The notes beneath the pieces are model-generated. The model was not told the origin of the DNA. It worked only from the letters and a program-made list of their open reading frames with translations, and searched no databases. From the NCBI RefSeq assembly GCF_003149375.1, contig NZ_QFWH01000003.1, positions 248,001 through 312,000 on the forward strand: a DNA stretch of 64,000 bases, read 5' to 3'. Position numbers and translations under genes: made by a program. Each line of letters starts with the position of its first letter. Position 1 is the first letter of the stretch. This DNA comes from Vampirovibrio chlorellavorus. GTDB taxonomy: Bacteria > Cyanobacteriota > Vampirovibrionia > Vampirovibrionales > Vampirovibrionaceae. Below are positions 26,913 through 35,370 of the stretch, piece after piece.

Positions 26913-28784
26913 TTACTGGCCCTGCGGGGTACCGGGTAGTTGCCTGGGCGTCTCTGGCGGCAGGATTTTGAACACATGGATGGACCCTTTGGGGGTCTGG
27001 TACAGGTGGACAAAGCGCCTGGGGTACTGGGTCATCAACTGTTGGGCCACCCAGTTCACCGGGGCCAGCAAGGTGCGGAACTGCATGTGGGGCTCCGCCA
27101 CCAGGTAATTGACCTTGTAGTGATCCAGGCTTTTCATCAGCAAGGGAATGGAATCGTCGGTAAACTTGCCGTTTTTCCGTCGCATACTGGCATAAAAGGT
27201 GTAAAACGTGGGCCGTTCGGTATTCAGGTAAAACACCACGTCAGACGCCACCGACAAACGGGCATCCCGGGGCAGGTTCTCCCGAATCCATTTGAAGGAC
27301 GCCTTATACTCATCCCATAGCCAGCGGTATTTCCCGGATTCCACCCAGTGCTGGGATCGGGAGGTGACGATGGTTCGGTACGATCCCCCCACATTCCACA
27401 GGGCGACAGTACACGCCAGCAGGGTAAAGGCGGTGGCCAGCACCACTTTCCTCCGGGGCGTGGCCAGGGGACGACCCAGTTCTGGCAAAACAGCCATGAA
27501 GGGCTTGAAAAAGTACAACCAGATGATGGGCAAAACCGGCGACAGGAAGCGGGCCATCTGATCGTCATAATTCCAGAAGGTAATGATTAAAATGTAGAAA
27601 AACAGGTACAGGCCGGGCAGGGTGAAGGGTTTGGCGCTGAATTTTCCATTGGCCCAGCTTTTCCTGAGGGTGCTGATGCCTTGCAGCAGGAAATAGCCAA
27701 AAACCACATAGGCCATGAGCATGGCCATCAGGCTGAACCACTCCACCAGATCCTGATTGGCTTTTAGCTTGGGGTAGATCTTGAAAAAGTTGGGTATCAG
27801 GGGGAACATGACTTCCTGGAGTTTCAGGATCAAGGTCAGCAAGGAAACACCCAGTCCGTTGAGGTAGTTGGCGGTGGTCAGGTTGTGGAAAAACTCAAGG
27901 CCATAGTTGCTGTAAGCGTTGATCAGCGGATAGTTCAGATCGTTGACCGGCGGGGTGTTGAACTTGACCCACAGCACCCAGGGCAAAACACCGGTTAACA
28001 GACAGCCCAGACCATAAATCAGGGCGTTTCGCCATTGCCGGTTCAGCACCAGCCACACCCCGATGCCCGCTATCATGGCCAGACCCAGCACCCGGGTTAA
28101 AAAACACAGGGAGGAGAGGGTCACCAGCAAGAAAAGGTCTTTCTTCTGGAGGGTTTGAGCGCTTTGGGTAATGCGGTGGAAGTACCACAGAATGAGCAGG
28201 GTGAAGAACAGGTAGGGGGCTTCCGACATGACCATGCTGAAAAAGTAGATAAAGTAGAAGTTGGTGGGGATGATGACGGCTAGCGTCAGTACCAGCCACC
28301 CCGGCATTTTCTGGCAGTCTTTCAGCCAGATAAACATCAGCCAGCAGGCGGCGATGGCGAAGGCAATGGTTATGTAAAGCAGGGCTGGCAGGTTCTCCGG
28401 GTAGTGGGGGTTGAAAAGCCACACCACCGAGAGAATGATCGGGTAAATGAAGGGGTATTTGATTTGCCCCGGCTCCCCGATGACGTGCAACAGTTTGAAT
28501 CCCTTGCCCAGGGCCAGGGATTTGCCCACGGTGGCGTACACGCCATCATCGTGGGTAAAGCCCATGTTTTCAGTATCAATACACTGGATATACAGGTAGG
28601 TGATCAGTGCCAGCACCAGGACGCCCAGCGCCGTGTACAGGGGATTCACGTTCTTCCAGGTGGAAAAGGCCTTGCACAGCCGAGACCCTATTGACCCCGG
28701 CGGCTGAGTGGACAACGCTGCCACAGCGTGTGAGGGGGTTAGGGGCTCTGATTCTGGAGAAGAAGGAAGGGGCGGCTGAGACAT
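26913..28784 (-). CDS. Multi-spanning membrane glycosyltransferase, GT39/ArnT-like
   Basis: A 623-residue protein has a soluble Ser/Pro-rich N-terminal tail, a first membrane segment (YTALGVLVLALITYLYIQ) and the motif GFTHDDGVYATVGKSLALGKGF. That motif matches the first extracytoplasmic loop with the acidic pair found in GT39/ArnT-type lipid-linked sugar transferases. Roughly ten hydrophobic segments follow, then a C-terminal soluble domain (VVFYLNTERPTFYTFYASM). Such enzymes move a sugar from a polyprenyl phosphate to a protein or lipid in the periplasm. ATG at 28784 is preferred; AGGTG lies eight bases upstream, and longer frames would run across the next small gene. Confidence 0.78.
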   Translation of the reverse strand: MSQPPLPSSPESEPLTPSHAVAALSTQPPGSIGSRLCKAFSTWKNVNPLYTALGVLVLALITYLYIQCIDTENMGFTHDDGVYATVGKSLALGKGFKLLHVIGEPGQIKYPFIYPIILSVVWLFNPHYPENLPALLYITIAFAIAACWLMFIWLKDCQKMPGWLVLTLAVIIPTNFYFIYFFSMVMSEAPYLFFTLLILWYFHRITQSAQTLQKKDLFLLVTLSSLCFLTRVLGLAMIAGIGVWLVLNRQWRNALIYGLGCLLTGVLPWVLWVKFNTPPVNDLNYPLINAYSNYGLEFFHNLTTANYLNGLGVSLLTLILKLQEVMFPLIPNFFKIYPKLKANQDLVEWFSLMAMLMAYVVFGYFLLQGISTLRKSWANGKFSAKPFTLPGLYLFFYILIITFWNYDDQMARFLSPVLPIIWLYFFKPFMAVLPELGRPLATPRRKVVLATAFTLLACTVALWNVGGSYRTIVTSRSQHWVESGKYRWLWDEYKASFKWIRENLPRDARLSVASDVVFYLNTERPTFYTFYASMRRKNGKFTDDSIPLLMKSLDHYKVNYLVAEPHMQFRTLLAPVNWVAQQLMTQYPRRFVHLYQTPKGSIHVFKILPPETPRQLPGTPQGQ

Positions 28785-28872
28785 GCAAACAACACCTGTG
28801 GGGTTATACGCAAAAACACCGGAGAAGTCCCGGCGTTTTTGCAAATCGTGACTGGAGCGGTGATAGAGCCTT

Positions 28873-29058
28873 TTAGCCCAGACCCACCCGGCGTTTTTCC
28901 GGATCGGGAATGGTTTGATCAATGGCGTTGAACACCTGTGAAAAAACATGGCCAATCTGCTCCGGGGAAACGTGTTTTCCGCCTTCTCCCTTTAAATAGC
29001 TGGCCACAATGTCTTTGGCGGCAAATAGTTTCTGCTCTTTGCTCACACGATCTTCCAT
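28873..29058 (-). CDS. Small conserved-looking protein (61 aa), possibly MucR-N-terminal-like
   Basis: The 61-residue protein begins MEDRVSKEQKLFAAKDIVASYLKGEGGK and continues with HVSPEQIGHVFSQVFNAIDQTI. The pattern of an IVASYL helix, a VSPEQI turn and a second helix resembles the N-terminal part of MucR-type small proteins, but the zinc finger is absent. The call is structural only. ATG at 29058 is preceded by a GAGAG-rich ribosome-binding region; longer frames overlap tRNA-Ser and are rejected. It lies about 90 bases downstream of the tRNA and just upstream of the membrane glycosyltransferase on the same strand. Confidence 0.55.
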   Translation of the reverse strand: MEDRVSKEQKLFAAKDIVASYLKGEGGKHVSPEQIGHVFSQVFNAIDQTIPDPEKRRVGLG

Positions 29059-29155
29059 AGTTTCTCGCTCTCTTCTCTCTCTCAATGACCTTGAGTATGA
29101 CGACTCCGGAATGCCAACCACAAGGGGCACTTGGGTGTGACTGGATCGCTGGAAA

Positions 29156-29235
29156 CGGAAGGGACAGGATTCGAACCTGCAACCCTTGCGGGCAACCGCT
29201 TTCAAGGCGGCGTCCTCACCACCCGGACCCCTTCC
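29156..29235 (-). tRNA. tRNA-Ser(UGA)
   Basis: On the minus strand the gene begins GGAAGGG and ends CCCTTCC plus discriminator G. The anticodon stem GCCGC/GCGGT encloses loop CTTGAAA, giving anticodon UGA. GGTTCGAATCC forms the T arm. A variable arm with CCCGCAAGGG makes it class II, as expected for serine, though slightly short. CCA is not encoded. Confidence 0.92.
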
Positions 29236-29257
29236 ATCATCCAGCGTCCGAGCTTTT

Positions 29258-29286
29258 ATTGTCATACAGTTTTGGCAGGCGGTCAA
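29258..29286 (-). promoter_or_regulatory. Predicted promoter of tRNA-Ser
   Basis: On the minus strand, TTGACC (29286-29281) and GACAAT (29263-29258) are separated by 17 bases. Initiation about 15 bases upstream of the tRNA 5' end would follow. Confidence 0.5.
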
Positions 29287-29499
29287 TTGCAGATCTGTGA
29301 CCGCCGCCTGCTGGGGACAGGCCGGTGTGCTGTTCGCTACCGGGCGACTGCATGGCGGGCTAGTTCATTCGGCAATATGCCATTAGTAAGCTGGTTAGTT
29401 TACATCTGTTCCGGAAAAGTCACATAATGCCCGCAGGCTCAGCGGTTATTGGGACAGTCCGGATGGGCCTGATTCGCATTCAAGTGAAAGGGGTGTATT

Positions 29500-30819
29500 G
29501 TGAAACAGATTTCAGTCTTGGGACTTGGGTATATCGGCTTGCCTACGGCCAGTATTTTGGCGGCCAACGGGTTTCAGGTTCACGGCATTGATCCGGTGCA
29601 GCGGGTGGTGGACATCGTTAACCAGGGTGGCGTTCACATTGAGGAACCCGGCTTGAAAACGTTGGTGCAGGCGGCGGTCCGTTCTGGAAATCTCAAGGCT
29701 TACACCCAGTCACAAGTGGCGGATGTTTATATTTTGGCCGTACCCACCCCCATTACGGAGGACAAACAGGCCGATCTGGCCTACGTGGGGTCGGCGGCCC
29801 GTTCCATTGTGCCCCTGCTCAAACGCGGGGATCTGGTCATTCTGGAGTCCACCTCTCCGCCCGGCACCACCCGGGATTTTCTGTGCGCCATTCTGGCCGA
29901 GTCCGGGCTGGCGCTGGGCACCGAGCTGTTTGTGGCCCACTGCCCGGAGCGTGTCCTTCCCGGCAAGATTATCAAGGAACTGATCCAGAACACCCGCATT
30001 ATTGGCGGAATTAACACCCAGTCCGCGGAGTTGGCCCGGCAGATTTACGCCAGCTTTGTGGAAGGGGACATTCACCTGACCGATGCCACCACGGCGGAGA
30101 TGGTGAAGATTATGGAAAACACCTTCCGGGATGTGAATATTGCCCTGGCCAACGAGTTGGCGGCCATGGCCCCCAGTCTCAACATCAACGCCTGGGAGGT
30201 CATTCGTTTTGCTAACCTGCACCCTCGGGTGAATTTACACACCCCGGGGCCGGGGGTGGGCGGACATTGTATTTCGGTCGATCCCTGGTTTTTGGTGGAG
30301 AAATTTCCGCAGGCTGCCCGCATCATTCATCAGGCCCGCATCATCAATGACGGTATGCCCGAATATACCTACCAGCTGTTGCTGGATACCATTCAGCACA
30401 TTCCCAATCCCAAGGTGACTTTGTTGGGGTTGACCTATAAGGCGGATGTGGATGATGTGCGGGAGGCTCCTTCATTAAAGATTGCGGAGATGATCCGGAA
30501 AAATCCGCAGATTGAACTGACCATTTATGATCCGCATGTGAAACAAGCCGATTATGAACTGTGCGGTTTGGAGAGTGCCTTTAAACAGTCTGACTGTATT
30601 TTGCTGGCCGTGGATCATGCCGAGTTCCGCTATATTAATCCTCGGCAGGTGGGCACGCTGGTTCGTCATCATAATATTATTGATACCCGGAATGCCTTGA
30701 ATCAAAAAGACTGGGAAGAGGCCGGGTTTCAGTATCGCTTGCTGGGCAGGGATGGGGCGGCATTGACGCTCAGAGATCCCTTGGCCAGTCTGGAGGCCCG
30801 GTTTTTGGCTGTGCATTAG
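29500..30819 (+). CDS. wecC: UDP-N-acetyl-D-mannosamine dehydrogenase-like nucleotide-sugar dehydrogenase
   Basis: The 439-residue protein oxidises a UDP-sugar at C6 with two NAD+ to the uronic acid. An N-terminal Rossmann motif (ISVLGLGYIGLPTASILAANG) is followed by AVPTPI, ESTSPPGTT, CPERVLPG, and the central helix TTAEMVKIMENTFRDVNIALANE. The active-site Cys is in GPGVGGHCISVDPWFL (about residue 257), and the C-terminal domain starts LLGLTYKADVDDVREAPSL. The ESTSPPGTT and CISVDPWF motifs favour the WecC branch over UDP-glucose dehydrogenase. It starts with GTG, with AAAGGGG upstream. It opens the polysaccharide locus and likely supplies an acidic sugar precursor. Confidence 0.92.
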   Translation: MKQISVLGLGYIGLPTASILAANGFQVHGIDPVQRVVDIVNQGGVHIEEPGLKTLVQAAVRSGNLKAYTQSQVADVYILAVPTPITEDKQADLAYVGSAARSIVPLLKRGDLVILESTSPPGTTRDFLCAILAESGLALGTELFVAHCPERVLPGKIIKELIQNTRIIGGINTQSAELARQIYASFVEGDIHLTDATTAEMVKIMENTFRDVNIALANELAAMAPSLNINAWEVIRFANLHPRVNLHTPGPGVGGHCISVDPWFLVEKFPQAARIIHQARIINDGMPEYTYQLLLDTIQHIPNPKVTLLGLTYKADVDDVREAPSLKIAEMIRKNPQIELTIYDPHVKQADYELCGLESAFKQSDCILLAVDHAEFRYINPRQVGTLVRHHNIIDTRNALNQKDWEEAGFQYRLLGRDGAALTLRDPLASLEARFLAVH

Positions 30820-31109
30820 GACAGGCATTTTTCAATCGAATCAAGCGTATTTCATAGGCTGATCCTCAGGCGTCATCTTGGTGGGTGGCGCCTGATGGGT
30901 GTTGTGGGGAAACACGTCTATGCGGGAACGGCTCAGGTGGATAATTGATTTAAATTGTTAATTAAACAGTCGGCTAGAGATTTTGCCTGTGTGGGGGGCG
31001 TTGAAAGCCTGAATCACTAGTAGTGTGTGTAATTGAGTTGAGCTTCATTTAAACGGTTAATGTTGGGGTTCTCACAACACAACAGACAGGATGAGGGGTG
31101 GGCTTACCA
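30820..31109 (+). other. Intergenic region between wecC and the polysaccharide export gene
   Basis: About 290 bases. TCAGGCG (30866-30872) and CGCCTGA (30889-30895) form a perfect seven-base hairpin stem without a T-tract, possibly a processing or pause site. The right half is AT-rich (GATTTAAATTGTTAATTAAACAG) and likely carries the promoter of the export operon, though no consensus pair stands out. Confidence 0.4.
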
Positions 31110-32360
31110 ATGTTGAAAGATTGTTTGAAAAATAGTTTGGATCGCTCCAGAACGTATCGGCAAATGAGCGCCGCGGCGCTGGCAACGTTATTGGCCTTTT
31201 CCTATACAGCCTACTGTCAGGAGAGCCAGCTACCCGGGTCAACGGCATCCTCGACGGGGGCCGCCACGGAGCGGAAACTCATTTCCATCGGGGAGCCCTC
31301 TTTTCAACAGGTCTCCAATACCCAGATCAACGCCAAAATCGTGGCCAACTTTACCGGACGTAAATATCGTCTGGGGCCCAACGATGTCCTGACCGTGGCC
31401 GTGTATGACGCGCCGGAGTTTTCTCAGGAGAATTTGCTGGTGCAGCCGGATGGCAATATTACCATTGCCCCCTTTGGGGCCATGGATGTGGCGGGCCTGA
31501 CCATAGACGAGTTGCAGCATGAAATTTCCGATCGCTTGAAGTACTACCTGAACCAGCCCAAGGTCACGGTCAAGCTGGAGCGCACCAAGCCCTTTCAGGT
31601 GTATGTCACCGGCGGGGTCTTGCGGCCGGGGGCCTACGAAATGGTGACCGATGTTTCCCGCATTCAGATGGTCAACAATCTGGGCTTTCCCGGGGTGTTG
31701 ATGGAGCGCAAATTGCCGCTGCTTTCCAATGTGCTGGTGGCCGCTGGCGGCTTGCGGTACGACGCTGACTTTGAACATGTCAAGGTGCGAAACCGTTTTG
31801 ACGGCTCCTCCTTTGAAATTAACCTGCTGGATCTGATTCAGAATGGCAACACCGAGCAGGATCTGTTTCTGGTGGCCGGGGACTCGGTGGAAGTACCCGC
31901 ATTGCCCACTCCCTACGCGGTGAATGACAAGCACTATCAATCCATGCTGGGGGCTTCCTTTTTCCAGAAAGACATTCCGGTGAAAGTGGTGGGTTATGTC
32001 AACAAGCCGGGTGTTTACCTGCTGGATGGGGCCCAGTCCGCCAACTTGAATTCGGCCATTGGGCAGGCGGGTGGCTACCTGGCCACGGAGGCTTCCTACG
32101 CTCCGACCAAGGTCTACGTCAGTCGGATGGATAAAAATGGGCATCTGACCACCACTACCGTGGATCCCCGGCACGAGGACATGAGCCTGCGACCCAATGA
32201 TGTGGTGTATGTGCCCAACAAAATTACCCCTCGGGTGGGCAAGGCCTTCGATTATGTCGCCCGTATCGTGATGCCCATCGCCTCGATGGCCGCTGGGGCC
32301 AATAACTGGGCGCTGTTGTTTGATCCGCGGCGCTTCAATGTGAATGTAAATACCCGTTAA
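31110..32360 (+). CDS. Outer-membrane polysaccharide export protein, Wza/OtnA-like (poly-export + SLBB)
   Basis: The 416-residue protein has a hydrophobic N-terminal segment (AAALATLLAFSYTAYC) that serves as signal peptide, possibly with a lipid-modified Cys, although the lipobox is imperfect. YRLGPNDVLTVAVYDAPEFSQENLLVQPDGNITIAPFGAMDV begins the poly-export domain. SLBB-type folds follow (QVYVTGGVLRPGAYEM and VKVVGYVNKPGVYLLDG...AIGQAGGYL). It would form the outer-membrane channel for a capsule or exopolysaccharide. ATG at 31110 is preferred over GTG 31098. It is followed at once by the Wzz-type fusion, its expected inner-membrane partner. Confidence 0.92.
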   Translation: MLKDCLKNSLDRSRTYRQMSAAALATLLAFSYTAYCQESQLPGSTASSTGAATERKLISIGEPSFQQVSNTQINAKIVANFTGRKYRLGPNDVLTVAVYDAPEFSQENLLVQPDGNITIAPFGAMDVAGLTIDELQHEISDRLKYYLNQPKVTVKLERTKPFQVYVTGGVLRPGAYEMVTDVSRIQMVNNLGFPGVLMERKLPLLSNVLVAAGGLRYDADFEHVKVRNRFDGSSFEINLLDLIQNGNTEQDLFLVAGDSVEVPALPTPYAVNDKHYQSMLGASFFQKDIPVKVVGYVNKPGVYLLDGAQSANLNSAIGQAGGYLATEASYAPTKVYVSRMDKNGHLTTTTVDPRHEDMSLRPNDVVYVPNKITPRVGKAFDYVARIVMPIASMAAGANNWALLFDPRRFNVNVNTR

Positions 32361-32412
32361 TTCAGGGTGAATCACCAAGTTTGTAGGGATGAGACAGAGG
32401 GACGTGAAACGC

Positions 32413-35370
32413 ATGAAAATCGAGGAATTTCAGCAGAGCCGGTTTACCCGGAACCTGATTCGGGATCGTTGGCTGATTGGGGTATCGGTCGGGGTCATGA
32501 CCATCTTTTCAGGGCTGTATGTGCTGACCATTTACAAACCGGCGTACGAATCGGAAGCCAAGGTGTGGATTAAAGATACCTCCACCCGCAGTTACCTTTC
32601 GGAGTCCGGAAATCAGCCCGGTTACCTGAGTCCGCTGACCCAGGCGGGCAATCCGTTGATGACTCAGGCCGAGATTTTAAAATCCAGGGAAATGGCCGCT
32701 TACCTCTCCGAGTTCGTGGCCCGTTATCAATCCCGTTCACAGTGGGCCAAGACCCTGAATGGACAACCCAATACCTGGGAATTGATTGAGGTGAAGACCG
32801 AACCCAATACCGATGTGTTGCAGGTGGCTCTGAAGTGGAATAACCCGCAGCTGGCCAGTGATATGTTGCGGGCGGTTCTGAGAAAACTGGATGAGACCAA
32901 TCTGGTTATCAACCGCCAGATTTATACCCATAAACGACAGTATGTGGATCAGCAGCTCAAGGGCATCGAGAAAAATCTGCTGGCTGTGCGAGAGCGCATC
33001 AAACAGTTTCAGGCTGGTAACATGGCCGTGGATATTGACGCCCAGACGCAGGAACTGGTTCGCCTGAAGTCCCAGTTGACCGCGCAGTTGGCTTCGGTTC
33101 AGGCGGCTCGACGGAACAGCATGGGTAACGCTTCCGCCCTTCAGCGCCATTTGGCCATGAATCCCGGTCAGGCCTTGCGGGCTGTGGCTCTGGGTTCCGG
33201 GAATGAAAATCTGGTAAAAATGCGAACCGATCTGGCCCTGTTGAAGCAGCAGTACGCCAGGGACGGCGTCAAGCTGGCGCCGACCAACCCTGGCATGCAG
33301 GCGGTTCGTGCCCAAATTCAGGCGCTGGAATCCCAGGTGCGCCGTGAGATTCAGCAGACCACCGGGAGAACGTCGGTGAGTGGCCCTCTGATTTTTGACT
33401 CGGTACGTAGCCAGTTGGTGCAGGATTTGGCCGCTTCCAGCGCCCGTTCGGTGGGGTTGAATTCTGAGGCGGCCAGCCTGGCCTCGGCCATTCAGCAGGT
33501 GGATGCCGCCCTTCGGGAAGTGCCCCGGAATCGCTACGTGTTGTCCGGGCTGAAAGAAGAAGAGAAAGCCCTGGCTTTGGCCTACGATGAGCTGCGTAAA
33601 ATGCAGATTGAAACCCGGATCAAAGAGGCGGAAACTCCCAGTAACGTTTTCGTGGTGGATGCCCCCAGTGTCCCCTTGAAGCAGTCATTCCCCACGGGCG
33701 CCCATCTGGTGGTGCTGTCCATGCTGATGGGATTGGGCGTAGGCATGGGATTGTCCGTACTTAAAACCAGAGTGGCGGATCGGTGCGAGGGGGCGGAGGC
33801 GGTAGCCGCAGTGACTCAGGGCAAAATACTCGGGGTCGTTCCCTGGCTGGAAGATCCGCCGGAACAGCGCACCGCCCTGGAGCCGTCCATGTTTAGCCTG
33901 AATGATATGGCCTGCAAACATATTATCGGTAACTTGCGGATTCAGGCGACGGAGCGGAGAGCCAACGTCATCCTGTTCACCTCTTCGGCGCTTGAGAAGC
34001 CTCTGGTTGGTGGGGCTTATCACCTGGCTCAGTGCATGAGCCGCCTGGGGCAAAAAGTTGCTTTCATTGATGCTGATTGTCGTCCTTCGGGTCTTTCCGG
34101 ATTTTTGGAAAATACTGCCGAACTTCAGGATCTCAGCGACTTGATTCTGGCGGCGGACTTGAAGTTGCGCAGCGATCAGGCTGTTTCCCCGGATGAAATC
34201 CTGCGGAGTCTGCGGCAGGATGTCAATGGAATCTACCTGGCCCTGACGCGTCGTCCGATGCAGAACCCCTACGATTATTTCGCCAGTCGGGGGTTTGGTC
34301 ATGTTCTGCAGGTGTTGAAACGGGAATTTGACTGGGTCTTTGTGGATACGCCCGCAGGCGCTATTAACCCCGAGTTTATGGCCATTGCCCATATCTCGGA
34401 TGGGGTGGTGCTGTTCGTGGATCGACAGGCGACCTTCAAGGGCCTTCAGTCCATTCGCGACAAGATCCGCGCTGCCGGTGTGCCCCTGTTGGGCTCTATT
34501 GTCCGTGAGGAGAACCGTCAACTGGAGTTTCAGCAATCGGTCTACGAGGACTGGCAGAATCCCAAAGGGGGCGGTGGCCTGACCGTTCCCCTGGGCGGAT
34601 CTCCCCGTACCAATCCCCGCCGTGTTGAAGTGATGGGAGCCTACGTGGATGCCTTGACCATGTCTGAAACTGTGGAGCGCATTGCGGAAAGCATTGATCA
34701 GGGGCAGTCCATACAGCATGTGGTGGTGAATGTGGCTAAACTGGTGGCCATGCGTCACGACAAAAAATTGCGGGAAATGGTCAACGGCTGTGACTTGATT
34801 AATGCCGACGGGGCCGGTGTGGTTCTGGGCGCCAGACTGCTGGGCATCAATATCCCCGAGCGGGTGACCGGAATTGATTTGATGGAAAACCTGATGGCAG
34901 TGGCCAGCCAGAAGCGCTATCGCGTTTATTTCCTGGGGGCCGCCCAGCCGGTGGTGGAGGATGTGGTGGCTCATTACCAGCAGCAATATCCGGACCTGGA
35001 GATTTGCGGCTATGGCAATGGGTACTTCAGCAAAGAGGAAGAGGCTCAGGTGGCTCGTAGAATTCGTCAGGCAAAGCCCGATATTCTGCTGGTGGCCATG
35101 AGTACTCCCAAAAAGGAAGCCTTCATTACTGAGTACAAAAAGGACATGAACGTGCCCTTTATCATGGGGGTGGGCGGCAGTTTCGACGTGGTTGCGGGCA
35201 AAGTGAAACGTGCCCCAGACTGGATGCAGCAGTATGGCCTGGAATGGTTCTACCGGTTGATTCAGGAGCCACGCCGCATGTGGAAACGCTATTTGTTCAC
35301 CAACGCGGAGTTTGGGTTGATGTTGGCAGGCAAGGCCGTTTCCCGGCAGTGGGCAGTGGTTCATGAGTAG
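32413..35370 (+). CDS. Triple fusion: Wzz-type copolymerase, degenerate BY-kinase domain and WecG/TagA GT26 glycosyltransferase
   Basis: The 985-residue protein combines three usually separate modules. Residues 1-450 are a Wzz/GumC-type co-polymerase with membrane segments near 19-40 and 431-450 and a coiled-coil periplasmic part. About 510-720 is a CpsD/CapB-like tyrosine-kinase fold with Walker A' (VAFIDADCRPSG) and a B-like FDWVFVDTP. The P-loop (GEGKST in active kinases) reads LEKPLVGG, lacking the catalytic Lys and Ser/Thr, and no Tyr-rich tail is present. From about 738 the rest is a WecG/TagA/CpsF GT26 domain: VVVNVAKLVAM, LINADGAGVVLGARLLG, RVTGIDLMENLM, FLGA, MSTPKKE and MGVGGSFDVVAGKVKRAP. 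ATG 32413 is preferred over 32389. It overlaps the next gene by eight bases. Confidence 0.88.
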   Translation: MKIEEFQQSRFTRNLIRDRWLIGVSVGVMTIFSGLYVLTIYKPAYESEAKVWIKDTSTRSYLSESGNQPGYLSPLTQAGNPLMTQAEILKSREMAAYLSEFVARYQSRSQWAKTLNGQPNTWELIEVKTEPNTDVLQVALKWNNPQLASDMLRAVLRKLDETNLVINRQIYTHKRQYVDQQLKGIEKNLLAVRERIKQFQAGNMAVDIDAQTQELVRLKSQLTAQLASVQAARRNSMGNASALQRHLAMNPGQALRAVALGSGNENLVKMRTDLALLKQQYARDGVKLAPTNPGMQAVRAQIQALESQVRREIQQTTGRTSVSGPLIFDSVRSQLVQDLAASSARSVGLNSEAASLASAIQQVDAALREVPRNRYVLSGLKEEEKALALAYDELRKMQIETRIKEAETPSNVFVVDAPSVPLKQSFPTGAHLVVLSMLMGLGVGMGLSVLKTRVADRCEGAEAVAAVTQGKILGVVPWLEDPPEQRTALEPSMFSLNDMACKHIIGNLRIQATERRANVILFTSSALEKPLVGGAYHLAQCMSRLGQKVAFIDADCRPSGLSGFLENTAELQDLSDLILAADLKLRSDQAVSPDEILRSLRQDVNGIYLALTRRPMQNPYDYFASRGFGHVLQVLKREFDWVFVDTPAGAINPEFMAIAHISDGVVLFVDRQATFKGLQSIRDKIRAAGVPLLGSIVREENRQLEFQQSVYEDWQNPKGGGGLTVPLGGSPRTNPRRVEVMGAYVDALTMSETVERIAESIDQGQSIQHVVVNVAKLVAMRHDKKLREMVNGCDLINADGAGVVLGARLLGINIPERVTGIDLMENLMAVASQKRYRVYFLGAAQPVVEDVVAHYQQQYPDLEICGYGNGYFSKEEEAQVARRIRQAKPDILLVAMSTPKKEAFITEYKKDMNVPFIMGVGGSFDVVAGKVKRAPDWMQQYGLEWFYRLIQEPRRMWKRYLFTNAEFGLMLAGKAVSRQWAVVHE

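Noticed and set aside
28873-29286. 137-codon minus-strand frame extending the small MucR-like protein upstream
   Set aside because: The extension reads straight through tRNA-Ser(UGA); the ATG at 29058 after the tRNA is the sensible start.
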